Below the pieces are notes generated by a model. It worked only from the letters and a program-made list of their open reading frames with translations, ran no database searches and was not told where the DNA came from. From Orientallactaga sibirica (Eukaryota > Chordata > Mammalia > Rodentia > Dipodidae): a stretch of 64,000 nt of DNA. Positions 47,006-56,869 of this stretch are shown piece by piece (positions within the stretch are counted from its first letter, which is position 1; every line of letters begins with the position of its first letter). The DNA is taken from contig JAEOAD010000029.1 in NCBI GenBank assembly GCA_036365145.1, forward strand, positions 24,421,001 to 24,485,000, in the 5' to 3' direction. The position numbers and the translations under genes were made by a program.

Positions 47006-47729
47006 AAGCATTTCACTCAGTATGAATTTTAAACACTACTAGAAAGAACAACATAGTATGCACTTTAAAACCAATGCACATGCAAATACACATTTACTTC
47101 AATAATATCTATAATATTTAGATACAAAACATAATTGTCTAGGACCAGCTGTATGAAAGTGTACTATTACTGTGTAATTATGCAAAATTATGCAGCTTTA
47201 TGGAGTAATTAACAATTATGTTTTTTATTAATAGTTCATACATCCACTAAAAGTTCACATTTCATCTTTAGGTTGCTATAATTTATTGGTAATTAAAGGT
47301 TATATAGAGACATACTTTTATATTCATGTTTATAAGAAATGTAGAAAACATCTAATTCTCTAGGTAGTAATAACTAATATGTAATGTGAGAGTATGGGAT
47401 GTTTTATATTGATACTAAATGTACTTTCCCAATTCTCTTTGAGGAAAAATAGATATTTTGATTACATCCTGGGATATAGTTGGGTTTTCTAAAAGAAGAA
47501 CATATGTCATATTACAAAATGAATACAAGAATTTAGAAATGAATAATGCATAGGCACATACCACCAGAGAATGTTCATAGACATATTTTTAAAAGCATAT
47601 ATTATATATATTTACATATAAACTATACCACCAACAAGGACATCCTGAATGCTTTTTTTCAAACCTCCTTTGTTTCCATATTTAATAAAATGCTTTGCCC
47701 TGCATGAACAATTATACATCAATATTTTT
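47006..47729. other. Unique AT-rich DNA
   Basis: No recognised feature. Confidence 0.4.
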
Positions 47730-49040
47730 TATTAGTTATCTATATAATGTGTATATAGCCATGATGGTACCATCATTAGCCTTCCACCTGTCCTCCCCCC
47801 TTAGGGATTGTGGGTTTTGTATTGTGGGCATAGCCATCAGTTATGGAGATGAGGCAATGTCTCTGTGCATAATGACCCAACTTATGGATCTAACAATCGT
47901 TCAGTCCCCTATTCCATGAATTTCCCTAAGACATGTTGGGTTCATTTTAGGTCTATTTCAGTGATGAGGTCATGGGAGTCTCTGTGTCTCTGGATCTCTG
48001 GTTAGGTATCAGTTGAGTGTTCTCTGTGTCTATCTCCTTCACCCTTGTGTTGATACCAGGTTCACTGAGAGAGCTTCACTCTTGCTCATTTCCCCAATTA
48101 TTCTATGGATTTAGCTGGTACCCTGGTGAGGTGCGATGGGTTGATTCTGTCCTCAGGTTCTACATCCTTCTGAAAAAGAGAAGAAAATTCTCTAACACAC
48201 AGTGAGGTCAGTGCAAGATACATGGATAACCATTTTTGTTTTAGAGAGTATTAAATAGGTGTAGGCCCTCTTGTATCCCACTATTGGTGGGACCATGATA
48301 TTGGAGAGTGAGCTCATTTTTATGGATATGGTCCTGACTTGTTTCCCAGTTACAGGTATGGGTTCTGTTCCACTGAGCAGACCTGTTAGCCAAATCAAGA
48401 GCAGTTGGTAACCCCACCATGGCTGTGTGCCACTATTGCACTTGTGTAAGCATCATGTCAGGTTGATTGCTGCTGAGTAGTTTAGACCACTAGTTGCTTA
48501 AAGAGATGTTGGTCATTTTACCCCAGTGACTCATGTAGCACCTTCTGGCACTAGACAAGCTAACTGTCTGGAGACTGATTCTCTTCCAGATTCCAGCCAG
48601 GTCAATCCATGTTCCATCCCAACAGCATATTGTGTCTTTGGCAGTAGGGTCTTACCATTAAACTTTGGTGGGTCATCAAGCACTCTGAAGGAAATCTGTC
48701 TTCTTTTGGGAAATGTTGAAGGTCTCCCTGATCAACAGCTTATTGTGGATATTAACCACATGCTGACACTGGGAGTTACAGGTCAGTGCAGGGGAAAAGA
48801 AGGAAGAAAAATATAGGGAGTATGAAATAGAAAGACCAAGAGGGAAGAGCAAGAAGAGGTAGTGAGAAAGAGGAACAGAAGGTTGAGCTTAGACTTCATC
48901 CTACCTTCTCAAGCCCCCTGTGATTCAGGTGTTCTCTCTAAGCACCTGATAAAGGTTCAGCCTCTTAGTATGTCTTTCAGGATATAGGATTTTGTGGTGC
49001 CATTTCCAACTGGGTCCAGTTTTTGTCCCCCAGAGCCCAC
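47730..49040 (-). other. L1 3'UTR
   Basis: Non-coding. 47,745-48,180 is the complement of the 3'UTR piece at 25,883-26,280. 48,640-48,790 matches 10,395-10,560. 48,950-49,015 is the complement of 14,160-14,240. These cross-matches define the shared 3'UTR of this L1 family. Confidence 0.8.
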
Positions 49041-49044
49041 TCTT

Positions 49045-49664
49045 ACCCTCCTGAGATCCCAATGGTTGAGTGATTGCTTAATTTCCTGAGCTACTGGGGT
49101 TTTGTTCAGGAAGTCTTTTCCCACTGCTATATCATGGAAAGTTCCTCCTACATTTTCCTCCAGTAGTTGCAGATTATCCAATCTTATATTGAAGTCTTTG
49201 ATCCATTTGGGCTTAACTTTTGTGCATGGTGAAATGTGTAGATTGAGTTTCATTTTCCTGCATATGGTTTTCCAGTTTGTCCAGCACCATTTGTTGACGA
49301 TGTGGCCTTTGTTCCAGTGTACACTTTTTGGGCCTTTGTCAAATATCAAGTAGCTATAGTTACTTAATCCAAATCTGGGTCCTCAATTCTGTTCCATTGG
49401 ACAATAATCCTGTTTGTATGCTAGTACCATGTTGTTTTTATTACTATGGCTTTGTAGTATAGGTTTAGATCAGGTATGGTGATGCCTCCAGACATATTTC
49501 TTTTGCTGAGGATATGTTTGTATATCCGAGGCCTTCTGCCATTCCATATTAATTTTGAGATATTTTTTTCTATCTGTGTGTAGAAAGATGTTGTGATTTT
49601 TATTGGTATTACAATAAATCTACATATTGCTTTTGATATGATTACCATTTTCACAATAATAATT
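49045..49664 (-). pseudogene. L1 ORF2, region after reverse transcriptase
   Basis: Fragments include '[20 protein letters not shown]' (49,421-49,792 frame, L1 part only) and '[20 protein letters not shown]' (48,957-49,349). After HWDL the frame runs into 3'UTR sequence, revealing an internal deletion. Right edge is the retrovirus LTR. Confidence 0.88.
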
Positions 49665-49665
49665 C

Positions 49666-50169
49666 TGCCGCCTCGACCAGCAAGGAAGACGCAACACTTG
49701 GACTCTTCTTTCAGCAGTTTATTCAGGAACCTTGAACAATCTTCTGACCCCTTAAACAATCTTCTGACTGACTGACTGACTGACTCCCTCACTCACTCAC
49801 TCATTGACTCACTGACTCACTCACTCACTCACTCACTCATTGACCCACAGACTCACTGCCTCACTCACTGACTCACTCACTGACTGACTCACACTCACTC
49901 ACTCACTCACTCATTAACTGCCCGACTCACTCCTCCACTCACTCACTGCCTGCCACTGGGACAAGCCCGCCCAAAGCTTAAGAAGCCTTTGAACAGCCAA
50001 CCCTGGTAAGCCACGTGGTGAATGCAGATAGGTCCACATATGCGAAGCAAGCCTCAGATCACGGCCCAAGCCAAATAAGGACTTGTTTATCCAGGAGAGC
50101 ACTCGCCATCGGGAAGGGCGGCGGAAGCCAGCGCCATCTTTAAGGCGCGGCACCTCGCAGCTCTCTACA
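49666..50169 (-). mobile_element. 3' LTR of the ERV2-like element
   Basis: About 504 bp. Minus-strand start TGTAGAGAGC; the AATAAA complement is at 49,718-49,723. Its far (U5) end lacks about 6 bases compared with the other LTR (ctgccgcctcg versus tgtcgcgtccgcctcg). An aagatggcgc motif, like a YY1 site, lies at about 50,131-50,140. Confidence 0.9.
49765..49950. repeat. (ACTC/ACTG)n minisatellite in the 3' LTR
   Basis: Tetranucleotide-based tract of ACTC, ACTG and variant units such as attgactcactg and acccacagactcactgcc. It lies in U3 just upstream of the polyadenylation signal on the minus strand. Confidence 0.95.
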
Positions 50170-50185
50170 GTTCCCCTTTTATGTT
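50170..50185 (-). promoter_or_regulatory. Polypurine tract of the retrovirus
   Basis: The minus strand reads AAAAGGGGAAC directly before the LTR start TGTAGAG. Position and composition fit the plus-strand primer of retroviruses. Confidence 0.85.
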
Positions 50186-50790
50186 TTAAAACAAGCCACA
50201 GGTAAGAGTAGAGGTCTGATCTCTGATGATGCGTATTTTTGCAACCCTGATGCCTTTTTCTCAGAGGCGGGATCTGGGGCATCAACCCACATGCAATCAA
50301 ACATGCTCTTCTCTGGATTTTTAGGGCTAACCCAGAGTGCAGTGCTTAGCCTCGCAACCTGAGCAGGAAGAAGATTAACTTTTAATTGTAGCCAGCCAGA
50401 CTTAGGGGGACTGTGCAGCCTCTATGGCAGTAAAGGCTTGAATGATCATAATTGCATCCCGTCATTGCATGACCCTGATTTTACACAGACACCACAAGCA
50501 AACCAGAGAGACCGGTAACAGAAGGCCTGCTAAAGAGCACCCAAACCCGCCCATTCCTTCAGATGATTCATAGCGGAGATCAGCCAAGATGACAATCCAG
50601 AGGCAAAAGAGAGGTCCATGCAGGTAGAATTCACATTAACTACTGCCAGTCTCAGTTCTCTTAAGGTATCTTCAAATTCAAGCGACCAATTCTGTAATAG
50701 AAAACTAGACAAAGATCTGGATAAATTTGCAGCCCTAGTATAATTTATATATTTTGAGTTAACTGAGCCACGGCGGCTGCGAGGCTAGCA
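50180..50790 (-). pseudogene. Possible env transmembrane tail remnant
   Basis: The minus frame at 50,530-50,712 ends 'SSWLISAMNHLKEWAGLGAL', reminiscent of the membrane-proximal end of betaretroviral transmembrane Env. A second frame continues towards the purine tract. Similarity is short and judged by eye, so this is tentative. The surface subunit and fusion region are absent, and the fragment is non-functional. Confidence 0.4.
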
Positions 50791-50799
50791 TTGGTCAAA

Positions 50800-50994
50800 A
50801 CACTGGCAAGGGGAAGCTGGTTATAATACCCATAAGCCCGCCCCCAACAATACTCTGCCTCCAGGAGGTGTTAATTCCCAAATTGCCATACGCTGCCTCC
50901 AGGAGGTGTTAATTCCCAAATTGCCATCAGCTGGGAACCTAGCATTCAGAACACTTGAAGTTTATGGGGGACACCTGAATCAAACCACCACATT
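50800..50994 (-). mobile_element. MaLR LTR fragment inside the retrovirus
   Basis: The minus strand starts TGTGGTGGTTTGATTCAGGT followed by GTCCCCCATAAAC, the MaLR LTR start, comparable with 9414. It contains a 38-bp tandem duplication (ctgcctccaggaggtgttaa at 50,855 and 50,893). Truncated at about 50,800. Confidence 0.82.
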
Positions 50995-51645
50995 CTGTCC
51001 CTAGCCCCCGTAAACTGATAACCGTATATGATGTAAAATGTAATGCATTCATGCAAATTTAAAGGTCCCCATAGTTTTTATCAATTCCAATGATGTTCAT
51101 ACGTCCCCATAATCCAAGGTCTTTTAACAACATTAGCAAGGAGAAACTAAAACAATGCAAACTCAACCACCATCAGCAGTCATCAAACTTCTGCAGTTCA
51201 AGTTCAATATAGCCTTGAAAAGCAGGTTCCTTCTCCAGTCAGCTCTTTCCAAGAATTTGCATTTTTTACAGTCTTTCCTCAGGCATCCTCTCCATTGTTT
51301 TAATGTAAATCAAGTCAGGCCACCTTCCTTCCACCTTCCTTAAGATTGCTAATGTGTTGACAATAGCAGCTTCAGTAACCTAAAACCGTCTCAGTGCCTC
51401 TGCTTTTAACTTGCTTGAGGTTTTTCAACTTAAAATCTTAAAATCTCAGTCCGATATCTTTAGCCAAGCACATCAGTCCATTACAAATTTAACCTTGATC
51501 AAACTTTCTGGGCCTGGATAGCAGAACGTAGCCATCCCTTATGCCAGTAGCCCAGTTCCAACAAAGTCCTCTGCAGTCTTTCCTTCCCCTTTGAAAGCTC
51601 ATAAGACAAGCCCGAAGTTCAATACTGTCTGCACTTAGCATAATT
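50995..51645 (-). mobile_element. MaLR internal segment inside the retrovirus
   Basis: Begins with the MaLR purine tract complement (ttctgtccctagcccccg). 51,455-51,640 matches 20,990-21,200 almost base for base (tctttagccaagcacatcag, tcctctgcagtctttccttcc). It stops at about 51,645, before any primer binding site or 5' LTR, where the gag sequence starts. Confidence 0.85.
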
Positions 51646-51649
51646 TTGA

Positions 51650-52030
51650 TCTTTTCATTTGTTTTATGAGAGCCTGCAGCTCTTCTTTAGAACTGTAGAC
51701 TCGAATCTTCTAGCTCAAGTGTTGGATATAAGTTGTTCTTTGTTTTTGCCTCTTTTTCATTGTTTGCCTATTTCGACCTTTCTTCCTCGAGGCAGTTCCT
51801 CACTAACCTCCAGATCGATTTTACCCCCCTCTTAAGCGTGCCTTGGTCTGCTGCAAAATCGCGCACAATTTTTCCCATGAAGGGATTGTCCAGAGCGCGC
51901 AAAACCAAGGGGCTATGGCATCACATTCCTCCAGGAACCTCTCCAGGGTACTCCCCTTTATCTTTAAGTTTTTTGAACGAAGCAGCTCATTCAGAGCCAA
52001 AAAAATTGGGTGCGAGTGAGAAGCACCCAT
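51650..52030 (-). pseudogene. gag: gag start (matrix), betaretrovirus-like, truncated
   Basis: The frame from the ATG at 52,030 begins MGASHS, a myristoylation-type N-terminus. It has the LxxLLxxxxxKIKxxTLxxFLxxxxxxxPWF pattern of betaretroviral matrix proteins. The open frame ends at 51,821, and similarity stops where MaLR sequence begins (51,645). Roughly the first hundred codons remain of a protein normally 500 or more residues long. An upstream in-frame ATG at 52,081 probably belongs to the leader. Non-functional. Confidence 0.7.
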
Positions 52031-52226
52031 GGCTACACTTGCAAAAATTCTTTTAAAACTTTTACTTTTTGGTTCAAGCATAGCTAAATTGAACCCTTCC
52101 TGCTCCCTCTTTTTCTACCGAGAGGAGCAAAATTCCCGCTTTTTTTGTCGCTGGATTCCCACCTTACCTGGGAACTTTCCTGCTTTTCCGCTTTTCCCAC
52201 CTTACCTGGGAACTTACCAGTGCATT

Positions 52227-52370
52227 GCCCTGACTGCAGAAAGTTCTGAGTCCCTCTTCGGACTCTTCTTTCAACAGTTTATTCAGGAACCTTACTACTG
52301 CCCTGACTGCAGAAAGTTCTGAGTCCCTCTTCGGACTCTTCTTTCAACAGTTTATTCAGGAACCTTACTT
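52227..52370 (-). repeat. 73-bp tandem duplication carrying LTR R/U5-like sequence in the leader
   Basis: Units start at 52,227 and 52,300 (gccctgactgcagaaagttc). Each contains ggactcttctttcaacag then tttattcagg, as in the LTR at 52,819-52,845, so each adds an AATAAA on the minus strand. Flanking leader text (accagctagctgccctgcaag) recurs at 52,729-52,750. Confidence 0.88.
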
Positions 52371-52758
52371 TTTCTTTTAGATGTTTTACTCGAGTGCTCT
52401 TCTCTCACTTCCTCTAAAAATTTTTTTTTAACTGCTTCTGAATCATTCTCGTTTGCCCTATGTAATATGACTAGACACACTACAACACAAATACACCACA
52501 TGAGGTTAACCAACTTTTATACACTAATAAGACACACGAACAAATATACATTAATTGGCCGGCTATCATTCTTAAGAAATCTTCTCACTGTGTTTCCTCT
52601 AAGGAAACCTTATTGTGGCGCCTTTTAACCCTAATACTGGAAGATGTATTGCCCATTTTGCTATGGGACCTTATCGTCTCTCTACCGGAGAACTTGCCTT
52701 TACCCTTTTTGTCCACTTATCTGGAACTTACCAGCTAGCTGCCCTGCAAGTTCTGAGT

Positions 52759-52776
52759 TCCCCGTACGGGCCACCA
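52759..52776 (-). promoter_or_regulatory. Primer binding site, tRNA-Ile(AAU)
   Basis: The minus strand reads TGGTGGCCCGTACGGGGA, two bases from the LTR end. From memory it complements all 18 terminal bases (with CCA) of mammalian tRNA-Ile(AAU), and the match ends there. Confidence 0.8.
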
Positions 52777-52778
52777 TT

Positions 52779-53310
52779 TGTCGCGTCCGCCTCGACCAGC
52801 AAGGAAGATGCAACACTTGGACTCTTCTTTCAGCAGTTTATTCAGGAACCTTGAACAATCTTCTGACCCCTTAAACAATCTTCTGACTGACTGACTGACT
52901 GACTCCCTCACTCACTCACTCATTGACTCACTGACTCACTCACTCACTCACTCACTCACTCACTCACTCACTCACTCATTGACCCACAGACTCACTGCCT
53001 CACTCACTGACTGACTGACTGACTGACTCACTCACTCACTCACTCACTCACTCACTCATTGACTGCCTGACTCACTCCTCCACTCACTCACTGCCTGCCA
53101 CTGGGACAAGCCCGCCCAAAGCTTAAGAAGCCTTTGAACAGCCAACCCTGGTAAGCCACGTGGTGAATGCAGATAGGTCCACATATGCGGAAGCAAGCCT
53201 AGATCACGGCCCAAGCCAAATAAGGACTTGTTTATCCAGGAGAGCACTCGCCATCGGGAAGGCGGAAGCCAGCGCCATCTTTAAGGCGCGGCACCTCGCA
53301 GCTCTCTACA
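52779..53310 (-). mobile_element. 5' LTR of the ERV2-like element
   Basis: 532 bp, TG...CA ends. AATAAA complement at 52,837-52,842, then short U5. It differs from the 3' LTR mainly in the number of ACTC/ACTG units. The low divergence outside that tract suggests the insertion is not very old. Confidence 0.92.
52884..53097. repeat. (ACTC/ACTG)n minisatellite in the 5' LTR
   Basis: The same tract as in the 3' LTR but roughly 26 bp longer, with longer pure ACTC runs (52,937-52,978 and 53,030-53,060). The length difference must postdate insertion, because LTRs start identical. Confidence 0.95.
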
Positions 53311-55560
53311 GACAATGTCACTTATTTCTTTCTCTGTATCTTTGTCTTTTGCATATAGAAAGGCTACTGATTTTTGTGCATTGATTTTGTATCCAGCTAC
53401 TTTACTGAAGGAGTTAATCACCTTTAAGAGGTTTGAGATGGATGTTCTTGGGTCACTTATGTATAGAATCATTTCATCTGCAAATAAGGTTAATTTAACT
53501 TCTTCCTTTCCAATTAATATCCCTTTTATTTCTTTCTCCTATCTTACTGCTTGAGCTAGTACTTACAGTAGTATGTTAAAGAGCAGAGGTGAGAGTGTCT
53601 TGTTTCTGATCTCAATGAGAATTCCTTCAGTTTCTCCCCATTAAGTATTATTTGGGCTTTAGGAGCTTTATATATAGCCCTTATTATGTTGAGATATAGA
53701 CTGCCCATGCCTATTCTCTCCAATGTTTTGATCATGACGTGATGTTGTATTTTGCCAAATTCCTTTTCTGCATCCATCTAAAGGATCACGTGGTTTTTTG
53801 TGTTTAAGCTTATTTATGTGATGTATTACATTGACAGTTTTCCATATGTTGAACCATCCCTGTATTCCTGAGATAAAGCCTACTTGATCCAGGTGGATAA
53901 TGCTTTTGATGTGCTGTTGAAATCAGTTTGCGAGGATTTTGTTCAGGATTTTTGCATCTAAGTTCATCAGGGAAATAGGCCTGTAGTTTTCTTTTCTTGT
54001 GGTATCTCTGCCTGGTTTTGGTATTAGGGTGATACTAGCTTCATAGAAGGAATTGTGGAGCTTTCCCTATTCTTCAATTGTGTGGCACAATTGGAGAAAG
54101 ATTGGTTTCAGTTCTTCCATGAAGGTTTGATAAAATTCAGCTGAGAAGCCATCTGGTCCTGGACTTTTCTTTTTAAGGAGGTTTTTGATTACTTTTTCAA
54201 TCTCACCAGTTATGATGGGTTTGTTGTGGAGATTAATCTGCTCTGAGTTTAACTTTGGTAGGTGATATGTGTCAGGAATTCATCCATTTCTACCATATTA
54301 TCCAGTTTTGTGGAGTAGAGGTTTTTGAAGTAAGTCCTGATGATTCTCCCAATTTCACTTATGTCTGTTGTGATCTCTCCTTTTTCATTTCTAATTTTGT
54401 TAATTTGAGTTTTTCTTTTTGGTGATTGATCATGTTGGCCAGGGATTTATCAACCTTGTTTACTTTTTCAAAGCACCAGCTCTTTGTTTAATCAAGTTGT
54501 TAAATTGTTTTCTTAGTTTCCAATTCTTTAATTTCTGCTCTGATCTTAATTATTTCTTTCCATCTGGAGTTTTTTTGGGTTGGATACTTCTTGTTTTTCC
54601 AATGCCTTTAGGTGGATGGTTAGGTTATTGATTTGGGTTCTCTCTGTCTTTGTTATTAAGGAATTTAGTGCAATGAATTTTCCCCTGAGGACTACCTTCA
54701 TTGTGTCCCATAAGTTTTGGTTCATTGTGTTCTCATTTTCATTCATTTCTACAAATTTTGCTATTCATTTTTTATTTTGCCCACTACCCATTTATTGTTT
54801 AAGAGTGTGTTGTTCAGTTTCCAGGAGCTGGTTGGCTTCCTGGTGCATCTTTTGTGGTTAATTTCTAGCAATACAGCATTGTGATCTGATATCATGCAGG
54901 AAATTATGTTGATCCTCCTAAATATTTGGAGGCTGACTTTATGACCCAGTATATGATCTATTTTAGAGAAACATTTTCATGTGCTGCTAGAAGAATGTGT
55001 AATCTGTGGATTTGGGGTAGATTGTTCTATGTATGTTTATTAGGTCTAATTGATCTATGGTGTTGTTGAGCTCTCTTACTTCCCTGTTTATTTTCTGTTT
55101 GGATGATCTGTCTATTGCTGATAGAAGAGTAATTAAGTCCCCAACTATGATGGTGTTGGCACTTACTTCTGTTTTATTGTCTAGTAGTTTTGTTTTATAT
55201 ATTGTGGTATACCTGTGTTTGGTGCTTAAAGATTGATGATCATGATATCCTCTTGTTGGATTGTTCCCTTGATGAGTGAGAAGTGTCATTCTTTGTCATT
55301 TTTTATTACTTTTGGTTTGAAGTCTATTTTATCTGATACAAGTATAGCTACACCTGCTTGTTTCTCATATTTGTTTGCTTGGAATATCATTTTCCACCTT
55401 TCACCCTGAGGAGGTGTCTGTCTATAATGGTGAGGTGGGTTTCTTGAATATAGCAGATTGAGGGGTCTAGTTTTCTGAACCAACTTGTTAGCTTATATCT
55501 CTTGATGGGTGAATTAAGTCCATTAATATTAAGGGTAGTAACTGTGAGGGTTGATTTAAT
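53311..55560 (-). pseudogene. L1 ORF2, endonuclease and reverse transcriptase
   Basis: Endonuclease fragments: 'AGVAILVSDKIDFKPKVI' (55,286-55,483) and 'TIIVGDLITLLSAIDRSSKQ' (54,987-55,289; the usual GDFNT motif reads GDLIT here). Linker: 'LRGKFIALNSLITKTERTQI' (54,546-54,746). RT fingers lie near 53,990-54,180, and '[20 protein letters not shown]' at 53,556-53,777. The palm motif at 53,470-53,484 reads FADEM rather than FADDM. Multiple frameshifts and stops. Confidence 0.9.
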
Positions 55561-55614
55561 ACCTGCCCTATTGTGGTGGTTTTATACGCTGTGGTGTTTT
55601 ACTGGTCTTTGTGG

Positions 55615-55639
55615 TTCTTTTATTTTTTTTATTTTTTTT

Positions 55640-55670
<31 letters not shown>
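55615..55670. repeat. Poly-T tract (A-tract on the L1 strand)
   Basis: About 55 bp, nearly all T, inside the ORF1/ORF2 boundary region. It may be expanded by slippage. Confidence 0.95.
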
Positions 55671-55673
<3 letters not shown>

Positions 55674-55849
55674 TTATCAAAGTTTGGTTACTATGGTCTC
55701 CTTCTAGGGGACACTTGAGATTGGTTATTTGAGTCTTCTCTGTGGAGAATTCCCTGAAGTACTCTTTGTGGGTTTGGCTTTGGCTTTTTGTTTATATAGT
55801 TATAAAGCTAAGTTTTATTGTTGGAAATTTTTCTTTACCATTTATTCAT

Positions 55850-56868
55850 CTATTATGAAGGAAACTTTTGCTGTGTAGAGAAGTTTGGGTTGAAAGCCAT
55901 AGTTGTTAGAGTTTGCAGTGTTCCATTCCAGGCCCTTCTGGCTTTTAGGGTTTCCATTGAGAAGTCTGAAGTAATTCTGATGGAGTTTCCTTTAAAGGTA
56001 ATGTGCTGTTTCCCCCTAGCTGCTTTTAGTACTTTCTCTTTGTGATTGATGTTTAGATTCTTAATGATAATATGTCTTGGAGAGTTTCTCTTTTGGTCCA
56101 GTCTGTTTGGAGTTCTGCTAGCTTCTTGTAACTTGATGGGAGTTTCTTTTGAGAGAGTTGGAAAGTTTTCTTCAATAAATTTGTTGAAAAAGTTTTCCAT
56201 GCCTTTTGTCTGTGTTTCTTCCCCCTTCTGGTATACCTATGATCCTAATGTTGGAACGCTTAAGGGTATCCCATATTTCCTTCATCTTCTTTTCACAGAA
56301 ATTTTGAACTTGTTGAAATTTTTGCACTCATGAACTTTTTTTTGTTTTTTTTTTTTTTTTTTTTTTTTTTTGTTTTGTCTTCCAGTTCTGAGTTTCTATC
56401 CCCACCTGGCTGACTCTATTCTTTAGAGCTTCTATACAGTTTTGGGCTTATTCAATTTGGTTCATATTTTCTACTGCTTTTTTATTTATAATTTCCATCC
56501 CTCTGTCAAGTTCCCTTTTCATGTCATTTTCTGATTTTCTTGATGGTTCTTGGAGTTCATCCTTGCATTTTTAGGTCTTCATTTAGCTTATTATTGGTTC
56601 TTTTTTGTCCCTCCTTCAGATCATTTAACTGTCTTTGGAAACCTTCCTGGTTTTTTTCTATTAGGTCTAATCTAGTGAGGACACCATTGATACAATTATT
56701 GGCTCTTTGTTGAGTTTCTGCAAGTTCTGCTATTTTCTTGGCCAGGGTTGCATAGCTTGTCTCTTCATTTTGGGGTTCTGATACTTTTGTCTCTTCTATG
56801 ATTTGATTAGAGACATCCATTGTGGGACTGGGCAGTCTAGCTGGATTTACTTGCATCTGATTTTTCAT
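55850..56868 (-). pseudogene. L1 ORF1 (RNA-binding protein), broken
   Basis: The N-terminal frame (56,557-56,868) includes 'TSYATLAKKIAELAETQQRA' and 'RLDLIEKNQEGFQRQLNDLK', a coiled-coil pattern. The C-terminal frame (55,853-56,200) holds 'HKEKVLKAARGKQHITFKGN' and 'RITSDFSMETLKARRAWN', the conserved ORF1p C-terminal domain. A poly-T tract (56,336-56,371) and frameshifts separate them. Confidence 0.9.
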
Positions 56869-56869
56869 G

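Larger units (their letters stand above)
49666..53310 (-). mobile_element. Chimeric class II endogenous retrovirus (ERV2-like), defective
   Basis: Two closely similar LTRs (49,666-50,169 and 52,779-53,310) flank 2.6 kb. A purine tract and primer binding site in the expected places fix the minus orientation. The internal parts, in viral order, are a leader with duplicated R/U5-like segments (52,090-52,758), a gag start (52,030-51,650), a MaLR-derived segment (51,645-50,800) and a possible env tail (50,790-50,180). Polymerase is absent. It cannot move on its own. Confidence 0.85.

Noticed and set aside
49421..49792. 123-residue frame spanning 49,665
   Set aside because: A chance fusion of L1 ORF2 and antisense LTR minisatellite across an insertion junction.
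49765..49950. Regular short repeats considered as a CRISPR-like array
   Set aside because: Units are 4 bp with no unique spacers. It is an LTR minisatellite in a mammalian genome.
51733..52322. Plus-strand frames across the retrovirus leader
   Set aside because: Antisense to the gag start and leader, with no similarity of their own.
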